From Sindora glabra (Eukaryota; Streptophyta; Magnoliopsida; Fabales; Fabaceae): 64,000 nt of DNA. The notes below the pieces were generated by a model. That model had not been told where the DNA came from and did not search any database. It was given only the letters and a program-made list of their open reading frames with translations. Below, piece after piece: positions 24,788 to 37,195 of the stretch (position 1 is its first letter; each line of letters opens with the position of its first letter). A program made the position numbers and the translations under genes. The DNA is taken from the NCBI GenBank assembly GCA_020226215.1, contig CM035235.1, positions 42,131,352 to 42,195,351 on the forward strand. Reading direction: 5' to 3'.

Positions 24788-25198
24788 TGTGAACTAATTA
24801 TCTAGGATACTCATACACTTATAATATCCTAGTAACATGAAATTAATTCAGAAATGCGGAAGCCTACCTCCAGCCATAATTTTAACAAATTTCACAGAGA
24901 AGTTGCTCCAAAAACTGTGCCGAATAGTTACTGCAAGTTCTTGAACTCAAGTGCTTCCAGGTTCTGCTTTGTGCTATGTTGATGGTGTATTTTGTTCAGA
25001 AATATGATTAAGCATTAATCAAACCCGGGGACCCTTGTTCCGTTTATATATATTCACGTTGCCAACTTCTCCCATCAAGAAGCTGTGCAATCCGGTGGAC
25101 GTTGAGCAGAAAAACTGCTCTCCTATTTTTACGGAGCATTTTCATCCACACGTAAATCTGTTGCCAACGTTCAAGAAGAAGAGAAAAAAACTGCTACA
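24788..25198 (-). repeat. Copia 5' LTR
   Basis: This is the same 411-bp length as the other LTR with no indels between them and about 17 substitutions. It is next to the primer-binding site, so it is the 5' LTR and would hold the element's promoter. Confidence 0.95.
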
Positions 25199-27601
25199 CT
25201 ATAATCACATGTAAATTCATTATTAAAATATATATAAATCTTAGGATGATAAAAGATTGCACATGAACTCAATATCACAAATTTGACGGTAATGGCATAT
25301 CCTCCGAAGTCATAGTATTTGCTTTATGCTACAAAGATCATAAATTTGGAATTCAATTCAGAATTTATTCAATATTGAATTGATTGAACTAGAAGCACTT
25401 GATAGCCACAAAATTCTTCTGCTCAATGCGCTCCAACACTTAAAAAAAAATGTAACATCAGTTACTAGTTAAAGAAATTACATTTTTTTAACATTTACTT
25501 TTTATTTTTTTAAAATGTTGTAACTCAATCAACAATAGCAAAACATTATTAAATTAACTTAATCCAATTAGAAAGTGTAAACAAATAAATTATATTTTTA
25601 TCTAAATCCCTCACGATAGCTTCCTTTTAGTTTGTTAGGTTGATGCAAATTTTCTTTTGATATTAAAATTTAATAAAAATTCATTGATTTTTTAAATGTA
25701 TTTATATAAAAAAAATTACCAAGTCGAAAGAAAATTTTGAAAAATTTACCCCATTTGTTCAGGGCCTGGTTTGAGAAAAGAGAAATTATTACAGACATGG
25801 AATACATATAAATGAAGTCATTTAAAATAATTTTTAAATATTAATACTTCATGTATTTTCTCAAAAGATTTTTTTCTAGAAAAATATGATTTTCATATAT
25901 ATTAATAAAAGATGAACTTGTCACTTGTATTTATGATTTAAAAAATTGATACTTAGAGTCATATAGTAATAATAATAGAAAAAAGTAATTTTTTTAAATA
26001 AGAATTTACATTCTTGAAACCCTTTAAATTTAATGTTAAATAAATAAAATATTTGCCTCATATTATCATTTTATAACTATATTTTATAAAAAATATTTTT
26101 ATCAAAACAAATAAAACCTAAATTATTTATACATTTTGACTTAGTATAGCAATTACAATTATTTGTTAAATTTAACAATTCAAATAAATAGATTTTTTTT
26201 GTATTTTCATAAATCTCATATTGATTTTGATATTTATAAATATTTTATCTAACTTTGAAATTCATTCATTTGGATATAATGATCAAATATAATAATTATA
26301 GTTATAATTATTCCACTAAATTAATATTCATAAATAATTTGATATCTAAAAATTATTTTAAATGATTTATATATTAGGTTTCGTTGAACATAATAATTTC
26401 TTGACAAATGAGAGCAATTTTCTCATAAACAAAGGCCGCCAAATGGCCATATGTCTGTGTCTTCATGCCCAGTTGCATCAAGCATATGAAAGTCTTGACC
26501 CATCCTGATTGTCATGCTTTAGGCGTGTAGCGTGCACTCTTCATTTGATTGAAAACCCAACCAACATTCTATTCTACATGATAATTTTCTATTTCCCTAC
26601 TATGCTTTTTTGTTAAGTTCATCCAATTTATTTCATTACTTGTTTTTATTTTTATTTGAGTTTTTATTATAATAAATTTAAATTAAAGTTATAATTGAGT
26701 AACCTTAATACCTTATTTTTAATATAATGTATTAACAGTGAGATATTGGAGTAAATTAATACTTGATATCATTATTAAAAATGTGTTGGAGTTCAGTTCA
26801 AATATATAATCCTGAGAAATCATTTGAAACAATTTTAAAGTAGTAAAATCCGGGTAGCGTTGGCATCACCTGAAATAAACTGAATATTTATAAATTTTTG
26901 AAATTTTGACTTGCATAAGTTGTGGCAAATCATACACCACCGAGCTCCACCAACAACTTGTAATTTTTTTATGTTATTTAAACTTTCATTTTATTTCTAT
27001 TTCTAAAGTATGTACCTAAAATTATATTAGTTGTAAGTACATTATAGACCTAATTATATTTTAATATTTTCTTAATTAGTCTTATTTCGCTGTGACTTAC
27101 AAATACTCAAATAGCAGTGGTGAACATTTCATTCATAATTTTTCAAAACCCTAGTTACCTCTTGCTCATCATTTCGTTCTTCACTCTTACAAATTTCCCT
27201 GTTTTTCATCGGCATTTTTGTTTCCATTCCCCGTCTAGATTTATAAAAATAAAGGTAAAAAATAAAAAATAAATTTTTTAATGTTGAAATACTATGAAAA
27301 ATGAAAAATTTAGTGTGAAAAAAAGTTAAAAAAATATTTCAAGAGTTAGCTTAATGCTTTCCCATCAAAATAGTGCAAAAAAAAAAGAAAGAAAGAAAGA
27401 CAGAATACTTAATAATTATAAAATTATCCTTTTGTGAAACTCATTAAACAACGTCATTTACTTTCAATAAGAGTAATTTATTATTTAATAAATTATTTAT
27501 TCTATTTATTTTTTTACTTTTTCAATTAAATCAATAAAAAATTAATATTTTAATCTTTTTCTTTCCACTTATTCTCTATGCATCCAAATAATAAATAAAA
27601 A

Positions 27602-27903
27602 GTATATATTTTCTTTCCACCCTTTTTTTTCCTTCTTCCTATTTTCTTTTCGCACTTTTTTCTCACAACATGCCAACATAGTGTTCATGTCTTCTCTTAC
27701 TGCCACTGTTCAATTCTGTAATTTTTCCTCACAACATGTCAACATAGGGTTCATGTCTTGTTCCTATTTTCTTTTCTCACTTCTTCATACGCTGGAATTT
27801 TTTACTGCTTTTGAGTAAGGAGCCCATGGATTTCTGCTCAGTGAATTTTTTGTTACATTTTTTAATTTTCATAATCGCTTCTATTTCCTATTTGGATTTT
27901 GGT
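27602..27903 (+). repeat. Insert block present in units 2-4, absent from unit 1
   Basis: After AAAGTATATAT, units 2, 3 and 4 carry a T-rich block (27602-27903, 35320-35780, 40700-40985) before AATAATTAATTTGATTGAAG. Unit 1 joins the two flanks directly at 14262-14285. Shared words include TTCATGTCTTCTCTTA, CTTCAATTCTGTAATTT and GCCCATGG.TTTCT.CTCAGTG. The origin is unknown. Confidence 0.75.
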
Positions 27904-28489
27904 AATAATTAATTTGATTGAAGTTGTATGTATGAATTCTCTTTTGATTTTATTTTAGTCAGATGACCTCAATCTTTAAGGCTTGGTGATATTTAATTTG
28001 ATTTTGTAACCTGCAACGTGGTTCTCCGAAATATGCTTTTGAGATAATAATTGGATGTCTGAATCTGATTGCTTCCGTTATTTTTTCTTAAATAAACTTT
28101 GCAGGTATTTCTTTGTTGTCTCGTGAGCCAAGTTTCATAAGATTTTATTCCGTCTTATATATTTTGATTTAGTACAGTAATTGCAATTGTTTATTATATC
28201 TGACAATTCAAACGAATGAACTTCTATATTTTTATACGTCTCATATTAATTTTAATATATTACAAATTTTTATTTAATTTTTAATTAGTGTCAGATTCAT
28301 TCAATTAGATGATTAAATGTCATAATTATAATTATTGTATTAAAATTTATAAATAACTTGATATTTAAAAATTATTTAAATGATTTAATATATTCGGTTT
28401 CATTGTGCATAAGAATTTCTTGACAAATGGAAGCAATTCTCTACACTCTGAAATTCTAAAAGAAATAAAGGCCACCAAATGGCCCTGTG

Positions 28490-28491
<2 letters not shown>

Positions 28492-28545
<54 letters not shown>
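28492..28545. repeat. (ATT)n microsatellite in segment A of unit 2
   Basis: A perfect ATT run of about 18 units lies between the arms of a perfect 12-bp inverted repeat, AAGGCCACCAAA at 28468-28479 and TTTGGTGGCCTT at 28552-28563. Confidence 0.95.
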
Positions 28546-30472
28546 TGGGTTTTTGGTGGCCTTAATAGCCATGTGTCTGTGTGTTCATGCCCTAGTTGCA
28601 TCTTGTGGGTGAATGTCTTAACCCGTCTTGAATGTCATGCTTTAGACGTGCACTCATCTCAGCCGATCGAAACCGGCCAACATCCTATTATTCTACGTCA
28701 TGAATTCAATTTCCCTATCATGCATTTTAGTTAAGTTCATTCAATTTATTTCATTACTTGTATTTATTTTTATATGAGTTTGTGCCATAATAATTTTGAA
28801 TTAAAATTGTAATTGACTGATCTTGTTTTTAACTGAGATATTGGAGTAAATTAATAGTTGCTGTCACTATTAAAAAAGTGTTGGCGCAAAGAAATAACTC
28901 TATCGAATCATCCGCAACAAATAATGTCCGATCAGTCTTTAACTTCACAAGATATAATTAATAATGCCTCTTGTTAAACTAAATGAAATATCATTATGAG
29001 TACAATTTGTTATTAACTGAAAAAAAAACAAATAGTGAGAGAACATAATATATTATTTTAAAATATATATTTTAATGGTTTTAAAATGGATAAAGCACAA
29101 CGCTGGAAAATGAATAGGCTTAAAATGAAAGTTCAATAACAAATGATCAATACAAAATACTACTAACAGATGGGCAAAATAAAATAAAGCCCAACACAAA
29201 ACATGGCTTATAGCAATAGAGTTATGTTATCATAAAATAAATTGAAACTGAAAAATTGAAAAATAAGAATTAAAATGAAATAAAATAATGAAATGAAGCG
29301 ATGATGGAATTACATAGCAGCAATGATAGCACAATCCTGGCATTACTCTTTATACTGTTTAAATACATTCGAGGTGAAATGATTCAAACATTTGCTAGTT
29401 TTTAAACTTTGATTTACATAAGTTGTGGCAAATGATACTCCATTAAACTCAACAGCTAACAATTTTTCATATTATTTAAGCTTTCCTTCCAGTTCTCTGT
29501 CTAAAATATTTGGTATAGTTTCTATTTGTTTCTAAAACTTTCTTCCTTTCTTTCTTTTCTATAGATAGTTTTATTTAAGTTTTAATAATTTATTGGAATG
29601 TGCGTTTAACACTTTGTTTTTCTTTTATTTTAATCCTTTTTATGAAAAAAAATTAAAAGTTTATGAAATTGATATTGAGTTAATTTCAAATTTTCCTTTA
29701 ACATTAAATAATAATTTAATATCTTCATAATCTTTTAAATATCAATTTAGTGATTTATAGAAAAATTATATTTAAATTTTGAAACTTCATTGTACATAAC
29801 TATTTTATTTATTGCAAGTATTATTAAAATAATTAAGGGCGGGTTTACTTTGAATATTTTCTATATTTATTTTCACTGAAGATAGAATATTTGTAAGGAA
29901 ATGTACTTAGATGGCTTCTTTTATGGAGTTTCTATTTTTGGAATTTAGAAAAATAATAAAAAGAAGTTTTTTTATATTTTTATTTCTTTGTTGTAAATAT
30001 TTGGAATTATTTAAATTTATTATAGTAAATTACTACTTTCTTCATATAATAATAGCTCACGATAATTGCCACCTTATTATCATTATCATTATTATCAGAT
30101 CAATCGTCACTATTATCATTGACTCTGACTATTTCCACCTGCCTTCACTTTTATAATCATTGTTATCATCATCACTATTATTCTTATAACTACCGCTGGT
30201 TAAATTTTTGTCACCACTAGGATCAATACTTCCATCTAGACAATCACTCTTATCACTTCTACCATTATCAATCCATCACTACCACCATCATGTCCAACAA
30301 ATCAATATTTAAAATTTCAACCATTGTATAAGTATTATTTAATTTCAAAATGATAATAAAAATTATATTAAATAATTACTAATCATATTTAAAAAAATAA
30401 TTAAAAATAAAAATTATTTTTAGAAAATGATATTAGAACATGTAAATAGAGAATATTTTACGCATACCAAGT

Positions 30473-31103
30473 GCCTAAATTCTTCGTTTTCATGAGGAGA
30501 ACACAAATTATAGCTTGTGAGAAGTTCTGGCAATGATTGGAAACGACAAAAACAAAAAATAAAAGGGTGAATTATGTCAACTTTGTTTGAGGTTTGGTTT
30601 AGTGACACTTTGCCTCCTATATTTTTTTAAAATATACACATTCACGTTCTAAAATATTTTCAAAATTATAAAATGTAACGATATTAAAATCTTTTTAGTT
30701 GAACTCTCTTCTCTAATATTATTTCTCATAACTGAAAGATTATTTTTCTATTTTTTTATAAATATATTCTTTTTTAAAAAATTTAAATACACTCTCTTCT
30801 TTTATGTATAATTATGTTGTAATATTTATACATAAATTTATAATAAAAATAGTATAAAAAATAGTTATCTAGCAATATGATATTAGCGAACAAATTGCAT
30901 TTTAACTTTCTTATTAGGGAAATACTTTGTGGGAATAGAGATGTATAGTTTTGAAAAATGAAGGATAGTGAGCAAATATTATGCGTTTTTACAGAAGCCA
31001 ACTATTATGGGTTTATGCGACGAATACGAACAGCTGCAGCTGCTGAAGGAAGAAGCCGCGGAAGATTCGAGAATTTGAGATTCGAAGAGAGATAGAAATG
31101 AAA
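30473..31103 (+). pseudogene. Split 5'-leader fragment of the RmlD-like gene (unit 2)
   Basis: Part a is 30473-30566 and part b is 30990-31103. Part b reads CGAATACGAACAGCTGCAGC and ends GAGAGATAGAAATGAA, as in the other units. The intervening insert of about 425 bp begins GGGTGAATTATGTCAAC as in unit 1. Confidence 0.85.
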
Positions 31104-32714
31104 TAACTCATTTCCTATGTGATGTACGAACTCACAAATAAATATTATAAAAAAAAATCATTAGAAGATTAGTATAATTTATATAATTAAAAAATTACAA
31201 TTAAAAATAAAAAAATGTATATATATGTATATATGTAAATACATACACATTACTCTTCCTTGCTAAATTTTCTATAAAAATTTTAATTTTATAAAAAATT
31301 TAACGTAAAATGTTAAAATTAGTGATTAAATAAAAAAACTAAAATCTAAAAGATTAAACAGTTCATCCCGTCAAATATACATATTTTAATATTAGTTTAA
31401 AAGAATAATATTTATTTTTCACCAATAAATATATTATAGCTTATTATACATGAGTATTGCAACGATTTATAATATATAAAACAACAACAACAACTTATGG
31501 CAAAAGATAACTTTTCGAAATTTCCACTTGTATTTGAAAAAATTCTAAATACCAAGCACGCACACTTATGAAAGCTAATCAAAATGGGAATGCACATTCT
31601 GATGTTTGAATATTTGGTTTGAAATTAAGACGTGATTAAGAAAATGCATTATGCCTGAACAAATAAAAGAAAGACAGTAAATGAGAGATAACAAATCTCA
31701 TGTTGAACAGCGGAAATACATACTAATCTAATCTTGTTTTAATCTTTAAATTAAATTTAATGAGGAGTTAGAGTAAATCAAATGGAAGAAAATAATATTA
31801 TTCACAATTTATATATAATAAGAATAAGAATTTATGCAATTAAAATTTTATTTTCAACAGTGAATTCCATCAAAATATCAAGATAAGAAAATATATAAGC
31901 GTGTGATGTGGTTAAACAAACATATATTCCCATGACTCTTAATCTATTTGTTGCAACTACGAGTCAATATTACATATATCGAGTAAATAACTAGCTATAT
32001 TTTTTATATTAATACGTGAAAATGAAAAAAAAAAAATCAACCCACCACCCAAAATTGAAAGAATCACTTATAAATTTCACTTGAGGTTATATAGATATAG
32101 TGATATGATATGTCATCTATAATCACATGTAAATTCATTATTAAAATATATATAAATCTTAATACGATAAAAGATTGCATATGAACTCAATATCACGAAT
32201 TTGACAATAATAGCATATCCTCAGAAGTCATAGTGTTTGCTTTATGCTACAAAGATCATAAATTTGGAATTCAATTAAGAATTTATTCAATATTGAATTG
32301 ATTGAACGAGAAGCACTTCATAGCCACAAAATTCTTCTGCTCAATGCGCTCCAACACTTAAAAAAAATGTAACATCAGTTACTAGTTAAAGAAATTACAT
32401 TCTTTTAACATTTACTTTTTATTTTTTTAAAATGTTGTAACTCAATCAACAATAGCAAAACATTATTAAATTAACTTAATCCAATTAGAAAGTGTAAACA
32501 AATAAATTATATTTTTATTTAAATCCCTCATGATAGCTTCCTTTTAGTTTGTTATGTTGATGCAAATTTTCTTTTGATATTAAAATTTAATAAAAAATCA
32601 TTATTTTTAACTGTATTTATATAAAAAAAATTACTAAGTCAAAAGAAAATTTTGAAAAATTTACCTCATTTGTTCAGGGCCTGGTTTGAGAAAAGAGAAA
32701 TTATTACAGGCATG

Positions 32715-33452
32715 TAGGGGTGCAAATGAGCTGGGCCGAACTAAGCTTTACTTTAAATAGGCTGAGTTTGTATTATAAAATATTGACCCAAGTCTCGCCT
32801 ATTAGCCTATATAAAGCTTTATTTTAAGCTCAAGTCTGGTCTGACCTGTTAGTCTATTTAAATGTCTATTTTAAGTACAAACTTTTAAATAGGTCAACAA
32901 CTTGAGACTTAAAAGGCTTATTATAGAAAAGTCTTAAATAAGCTAATAATTTATATAAGCTTGTGTCAATATATTCTTAAAATGCCTCTAATAATACTAA
33001 AATTAATACAAAATTTTATATAAGGACTAATTAATAAAGAAATAAATCCATAGACTCAAAACACAAAATTACTAATCTAAATATTTAGTATTTAATTCAA
33101 AGTAAAATAATATTAAGTTATCATAACATCAAAGGTTAACAACAAAGATAAATTAGTTCACCATAAATTATACAATAAATATTCAAAATATTTAATCTAT
33201 ATAATGGAGTTGGAAAAAAGAAGCCTATATGTCATTGCCTTCATAGTAAATAAATTTAAATAAAAAAATGTTAAATAGGTCCAATAAGCTTGTAAGCTAG
33301 GTTTAAAATAAAAAGACTTGACTTATTTAATTAAAAAAACTTCTATATTGACCTTAACCTGACTCGTTTAACTAAATAAGTCAAACTGAACTAAGCCTAA
33401 ATTAGGCTGGGTCATGGGCCCCCGATAGGCTGCCTGTCCCATCTGTACTCTA
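32715..33452. mobile_element. Non-autonomous hAT-like element, 738 bp
   Basis: It starts TAGGGGTGCAAATGAGC and ends with a partial inverted match (reverse complement TAGAGTACAGATGGGAC). It is flanked by 8-bp repeats CAGGCATG (32707-32714) and CAAGCATG (33453-33460), which differ by one base. Units 2 and 4 have one CAGACATG at this place and no insertion. The subterminal parts are GC-richer (GGGCCGAACTAAGC, GGCTGGGTCATGGGCCC). No coding frame is present. Confidence 0.85.
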
Positions 33453-33543
33453 CAAGCATGGAATGTATATAAATGAGGTCATTTAGAATAATTTTTAAAT
33501 ACTAATACTCCATTTATTTTCTCAAAAGATTTTTTTCTAGAAA

Positions 33544-33545
<2 letters not shown>

Positions 33546-33589
<44 letters not shown>
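33546..33589. repeat. (TA)n microsatellite in unit 3
   Basis: A perfect TA run of about 44 bp replaces the short ATATATATTAATAAAAG found at this place in units 2 and 4. Confidence 0.95.
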
Positions 33590-33596
<7 letters not shown>

Positions 33597-35352
33597 AGAT
33601 GAACTTGTCATTTGTATTTATAATTCAAAAAATTGATACCTAGAGTCAGCTAATAATAGTAATAGAAAAAAGTAAATTCTTTTTTTAAATAAGAATTTAT
33701 TTTTTTAAACTCTTTAAATTTAATATTAAATAAATAAAATATGTTTCCTCATATTATCATTTTATAACTATATTTTATAAAAAATATTTTTTATCAAAAT
33801 AATTAAAGCCTAAATTATTTATATATTTTGACATAGTATAGCAATTACAATTATTTGTTATATTTAACAATTCAAATAAATATATTTTTTTGTATTTTCA
33901 TGAATCTCATATTGATTTTGACATTTATAAATATTTTATCTAACTTTGAAATTCATTCATTTGGATATGATGATCAAATATAATAATTATAGTGATAATT
34001 ATTGGACTAAATTAATATTCATAAACAATTTCATATATAAAAATTATTTTAAATGATTTATATATTAGGTTTCGTTGTACATAATAATTTCTAGAGAAAT
34101 GAGAACAATTTTCTCATAAACAAAGGCCACCAAATGGCCATGTGTCTGCGTCTTTCTGCCCAGTCGCATCGAGCATATGACAGTCTTGACCCACATTGAT
34201 TGTCATGCTTTTAGCGTGCAGTGGGCACTCCTCATTTGATTGAAAACCCAACCAACATTCTATTCTACGTGATAATTTTCTATTTCCCTACCATGTATTT
34301 TCGTTAAGCTCATCCAATTTATTTCATTACTTGTTTTTATTTTTAATTGAGATTTTATTATAATAAATTTGATTTAAAATTATAATTGAGTAACTTATTT
34401 TTAATATAATGTATTAACCGTGAGATATCGGAGTAAATTAATAGTTGATGTCATTATTAAAAGTGTGTTGGAATTCAGTACAAACATATAACTCTGACAA
34501 ACCCTTTGAAACAATTTAAAAATAGTAAAATCCGGGCAGTGTTTTCATTATCTGAAATAAACTGAACATTTATAAATTTTTGAAACTTTGATTTGCATAG
34601 GTTATGGCAAATAATACACCACCAAACTCTATCAACAACTGATAATTTTTCGTATTATTTAAACTTTCCTTTTATTTCTCTTTCTAAAGTATGTATCTAA
34701 TATTATATTAGTTGTATCTACATTGTAGACCCAATTATACTTTAATATTTTTTTTAATTAGTATTATGTCGCAATGACTTACAAATACTCAAATAGCAGT
34801 TATGAACATTTCATTCATAACCATTTTCACTTATCCTTCACATAATAATATCCTTTGTTAACCATATTTTTCAGAACCTGGTTACTTCTTACTTATCATT
34901 TCATCCTTGACTCTTACAAATTTCTCCTTTTTTCATCAGTAGTTTTTGCTTCCATTCCTCCCGGTTTACATTTATAAAAATAAAATAAAAAATAAAAAAA
35001 TAAATTTTTTAATGTTCAAATACTATGAAAAATTTAGTATGGGAAAAAAGTTAAAAAAATATTTCAAGAGCTAGCAAAATGTTTTCTTATCAAAATAGTG
35101 TAAAAAAAGGACAGAATACTTAATAATTATAAAGTTACCTTTTATGAAGCTTATTAAACAACTTTATGTACTTTCTAAGAGCAACTTTATTATTTAATAA
35201 ATTATTTATTCTATTCTTTTTTTTTACCTTTTCAATTAAATCAATACAAAAATTAATATTTTAATCATTTTCTTTTTACTTATTTTCTATAAATCCAAAT
35301 AATAAATAAAAAGTATATATTTTCTTTCCACTTTTTTTTTCCTTCTTCCTAT

Positions 35353-35742
35353 ATGTATTTTCTTTTCGCACTTTCTTCTCACGACATGCCAACACAGACA
35401 CAGAATTCATGTCTTCTCTTACTGCCACTCTTCAATTCTGTAATTTACGAGATTTCTTCTGGGTTTATATCCTCTCTTACAGCCACTCTTCAATTCTGTA
35501 ATTTTGGAGACTTCATTACTGAGGTTGCAGCATTGGTGAGAGAGTACTCTGCATCTTATTTTTCATTTTTTTCCTTTTCTTTTACTTTGATTCTATCAAT
35601 TTTCTACGCATTTGCCTTCAATTCTTTCTCTCTGGTTGTCTCTGTATTCGAATCGATACTCTTGACACTGGAATTTTTTACTATTTCAGAGCAAGGTGCC
35701 CATGGGTTTCTACTCAGTGAATTTTTTTGTTACATTTTTTAA
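35353..35742 (+). CDS. Doubtful 129-residue open frame in the unit 3 insert block
   Basis: This is the longest open frame in the array outside mobile elements. It reads through a partial internal duplication: TCTCTTACTGCCACTCTTC at about 35409 and a near copy at about 35472. The product is rich in Phe, Ser and Leu with a hydrophobic stretch near residues 70-110, as expected from T-rich DNA. The matching blocks in units 2 and 4 do not keep the frame. Words such as SLTATLQFCNFGDFITEVAAL look exon-like, so a captured exon is possible. I do not recognise any family and expect it is not translated. Confidence 0.2.
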   Translation: MYFLFALSSHDMPTQTQNSCLLLLPLFNSVIYEISSGFISSLTATLQFCNFGDFITEVAALVREYSASYFSFFSFSFTLILSIFYAFAFNSFSLVVSVFESILLTLEFFTISEQGAHGFLLSEFFCYIF

Positions 35743-36640
35743 TTTTCATAATTGCTTCTATTTCCTATTTGGAGTATGGTAATAATTAATTTGATTAAAG
35801 TTGTATATATGAATTCTCTTTTGATTTTATTTTAGTCAGATGACCTCAATCTTTAAGGCCTGGTGATATCAAAATATGCTTTTCAGATAATAATTAATTG
35901 TCTGAATCTGATTGCTTCTGTTATTTTTTCTTAAATATTTCTTTGTTGTCTCGTGAGCCAAGTTTCACAAGATATTATTCCGTCTTATATATTTTGATTT
36001 AATACAGTAGTTGCAACTGTTTGTTATATCTGACAATTCTAACGAATGAACTTCTGTATTTTTTATGTCTCACATTAATCTTGATATATTACAAATTTTT
36101 TATTTAATCTTTAATTAGTGTGAGATTCATTCAATTAGATGACTAAATATAATAATTATATTATAATTATAAAAATATAATTATAATTATTGCACTAAAA
36201 TTTATAAATAAATTGATATTTAAAAATTATTTTAAATGATTTAATATATTCGGTTTCATTGTGCATAAGAATTTCTTGACACATGGGAGCAATTCTCTAC
36301 ACTGTGAAATTCTAAAAGAAATAAAGGCCACCAAATGGCCACCGTTGATATCATCACCACCACAATCAATACTTCTATCTAGGCAGTCACTCCTATTACT
36401 TTGACCATTATCCATCTATCACTGTCACCATTTTCTTCAAAATCACCACCATCATGTCCAATAAATCAATATTCAAATTTTCAACCATTATATAATTATT
36501 ATTTAATTTCAAAATGATAATAAAAATTATATTAAATAAATACTAATCATATTTAAAAAATAAGAATTAAAAATAAATATTATTTTTAGAAAATGGTATT
36601 AGAACATGAAAATAGAGAATATTTTACACACACCAAATGC

Positions 36641-37195
36641 CTAAATTCCTCGTTTTCATGGGGAGAACTCAATTAGCTTGTGAGAAATTCTGGCAATGAT
36701 TAGAAACGACAAAAACAAAAAATAAAAGGGTGAATTATGTCAACTTTGTTTGAGGTTTGGCTTAGGGACACTTTGCCCCCCATATTTTTTTAAAAAATAT
36801 ACACATTCACGGTCTAAAATATTTTTATATAATGTAATGATACTAGAATTTTTTTAGCTGAACTATCTTCTCTAATATTATTTCCCATAATTGAAAGATT
36901 ATTTTTCAATATTTTTATGTATAAATATATTATTTTTTCAACAAATAAATACGCTCTCTTCTTTTATGTATAATTAGGGAACGAATTGCATTTTAACTTT
37001 CTTATTAGGGAAATACTTTGTGGGAATAGAGCTGTATAATTTTGAAAAATGAATGATAGTAAGCAAATTTTGTAAGTTTTTACAGAAGCCTACTGTTATG
37101 GGTTTATGTGACGAATACAAACAGCTGCCGCTGCTGAAGGAAGAAGCCGCGGAAGATTCGAGAATTTGATTTTCGAAGAGAGATAGAAATGAACT
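36641..37195 (+). pseudogene. Split 5'-leader fragment of the RmlD-like gene (unit 3)
   Basis: Part a is 36641-36730 and part b is 37081-37195. The separating insert is about 350 bp, shorter than in the other units because of an internal deletion. Part b again ends at AGAAATGAAC. Confidence 0.85.

Larger units (their letters stand above)
18802..25198 (-). mobile_element. Ty1/Copia LTR retrotransposon, full length, 6397 bp
   Basis: Two 411-bp LTRs (18802-19212 and 24788-25198) with TG...CA ends flank a single gag-pol region read on the minus strand in the order gag, protease, integrase, reverse transcriptase, RNase H. That is the Copia order. The 5-bp target duplication CTATA is at 18797-18801 and 25199-25203. 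The LTRs differ at about 17 of 411 positions, mostly transitions, or about 96% identity, so the insertion is fairly recent. Array units 3 and 4 carry the undisturbed target site. Four in-frame stops and one frameshift make this copy unable to encode its full polyprotein. Confidence 0.97.
18154..31479 (+). repeat. Tandem array unit 2 (about 6.9 kb plus a 6.4-kb Copia insertion)
   Basis: The landmarks match unit 1 in order. The first block (18154-18801) is interrupted by a Copia element and resumes at 25204 without loss. The two copies of segment A are near 26130-27060 and 28150-29530. The triplet region (30060-30290) and the split leader (30473-31101) follow. Without the Copia element this is the longest and best preserved unit. 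Confidence 0.9.
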
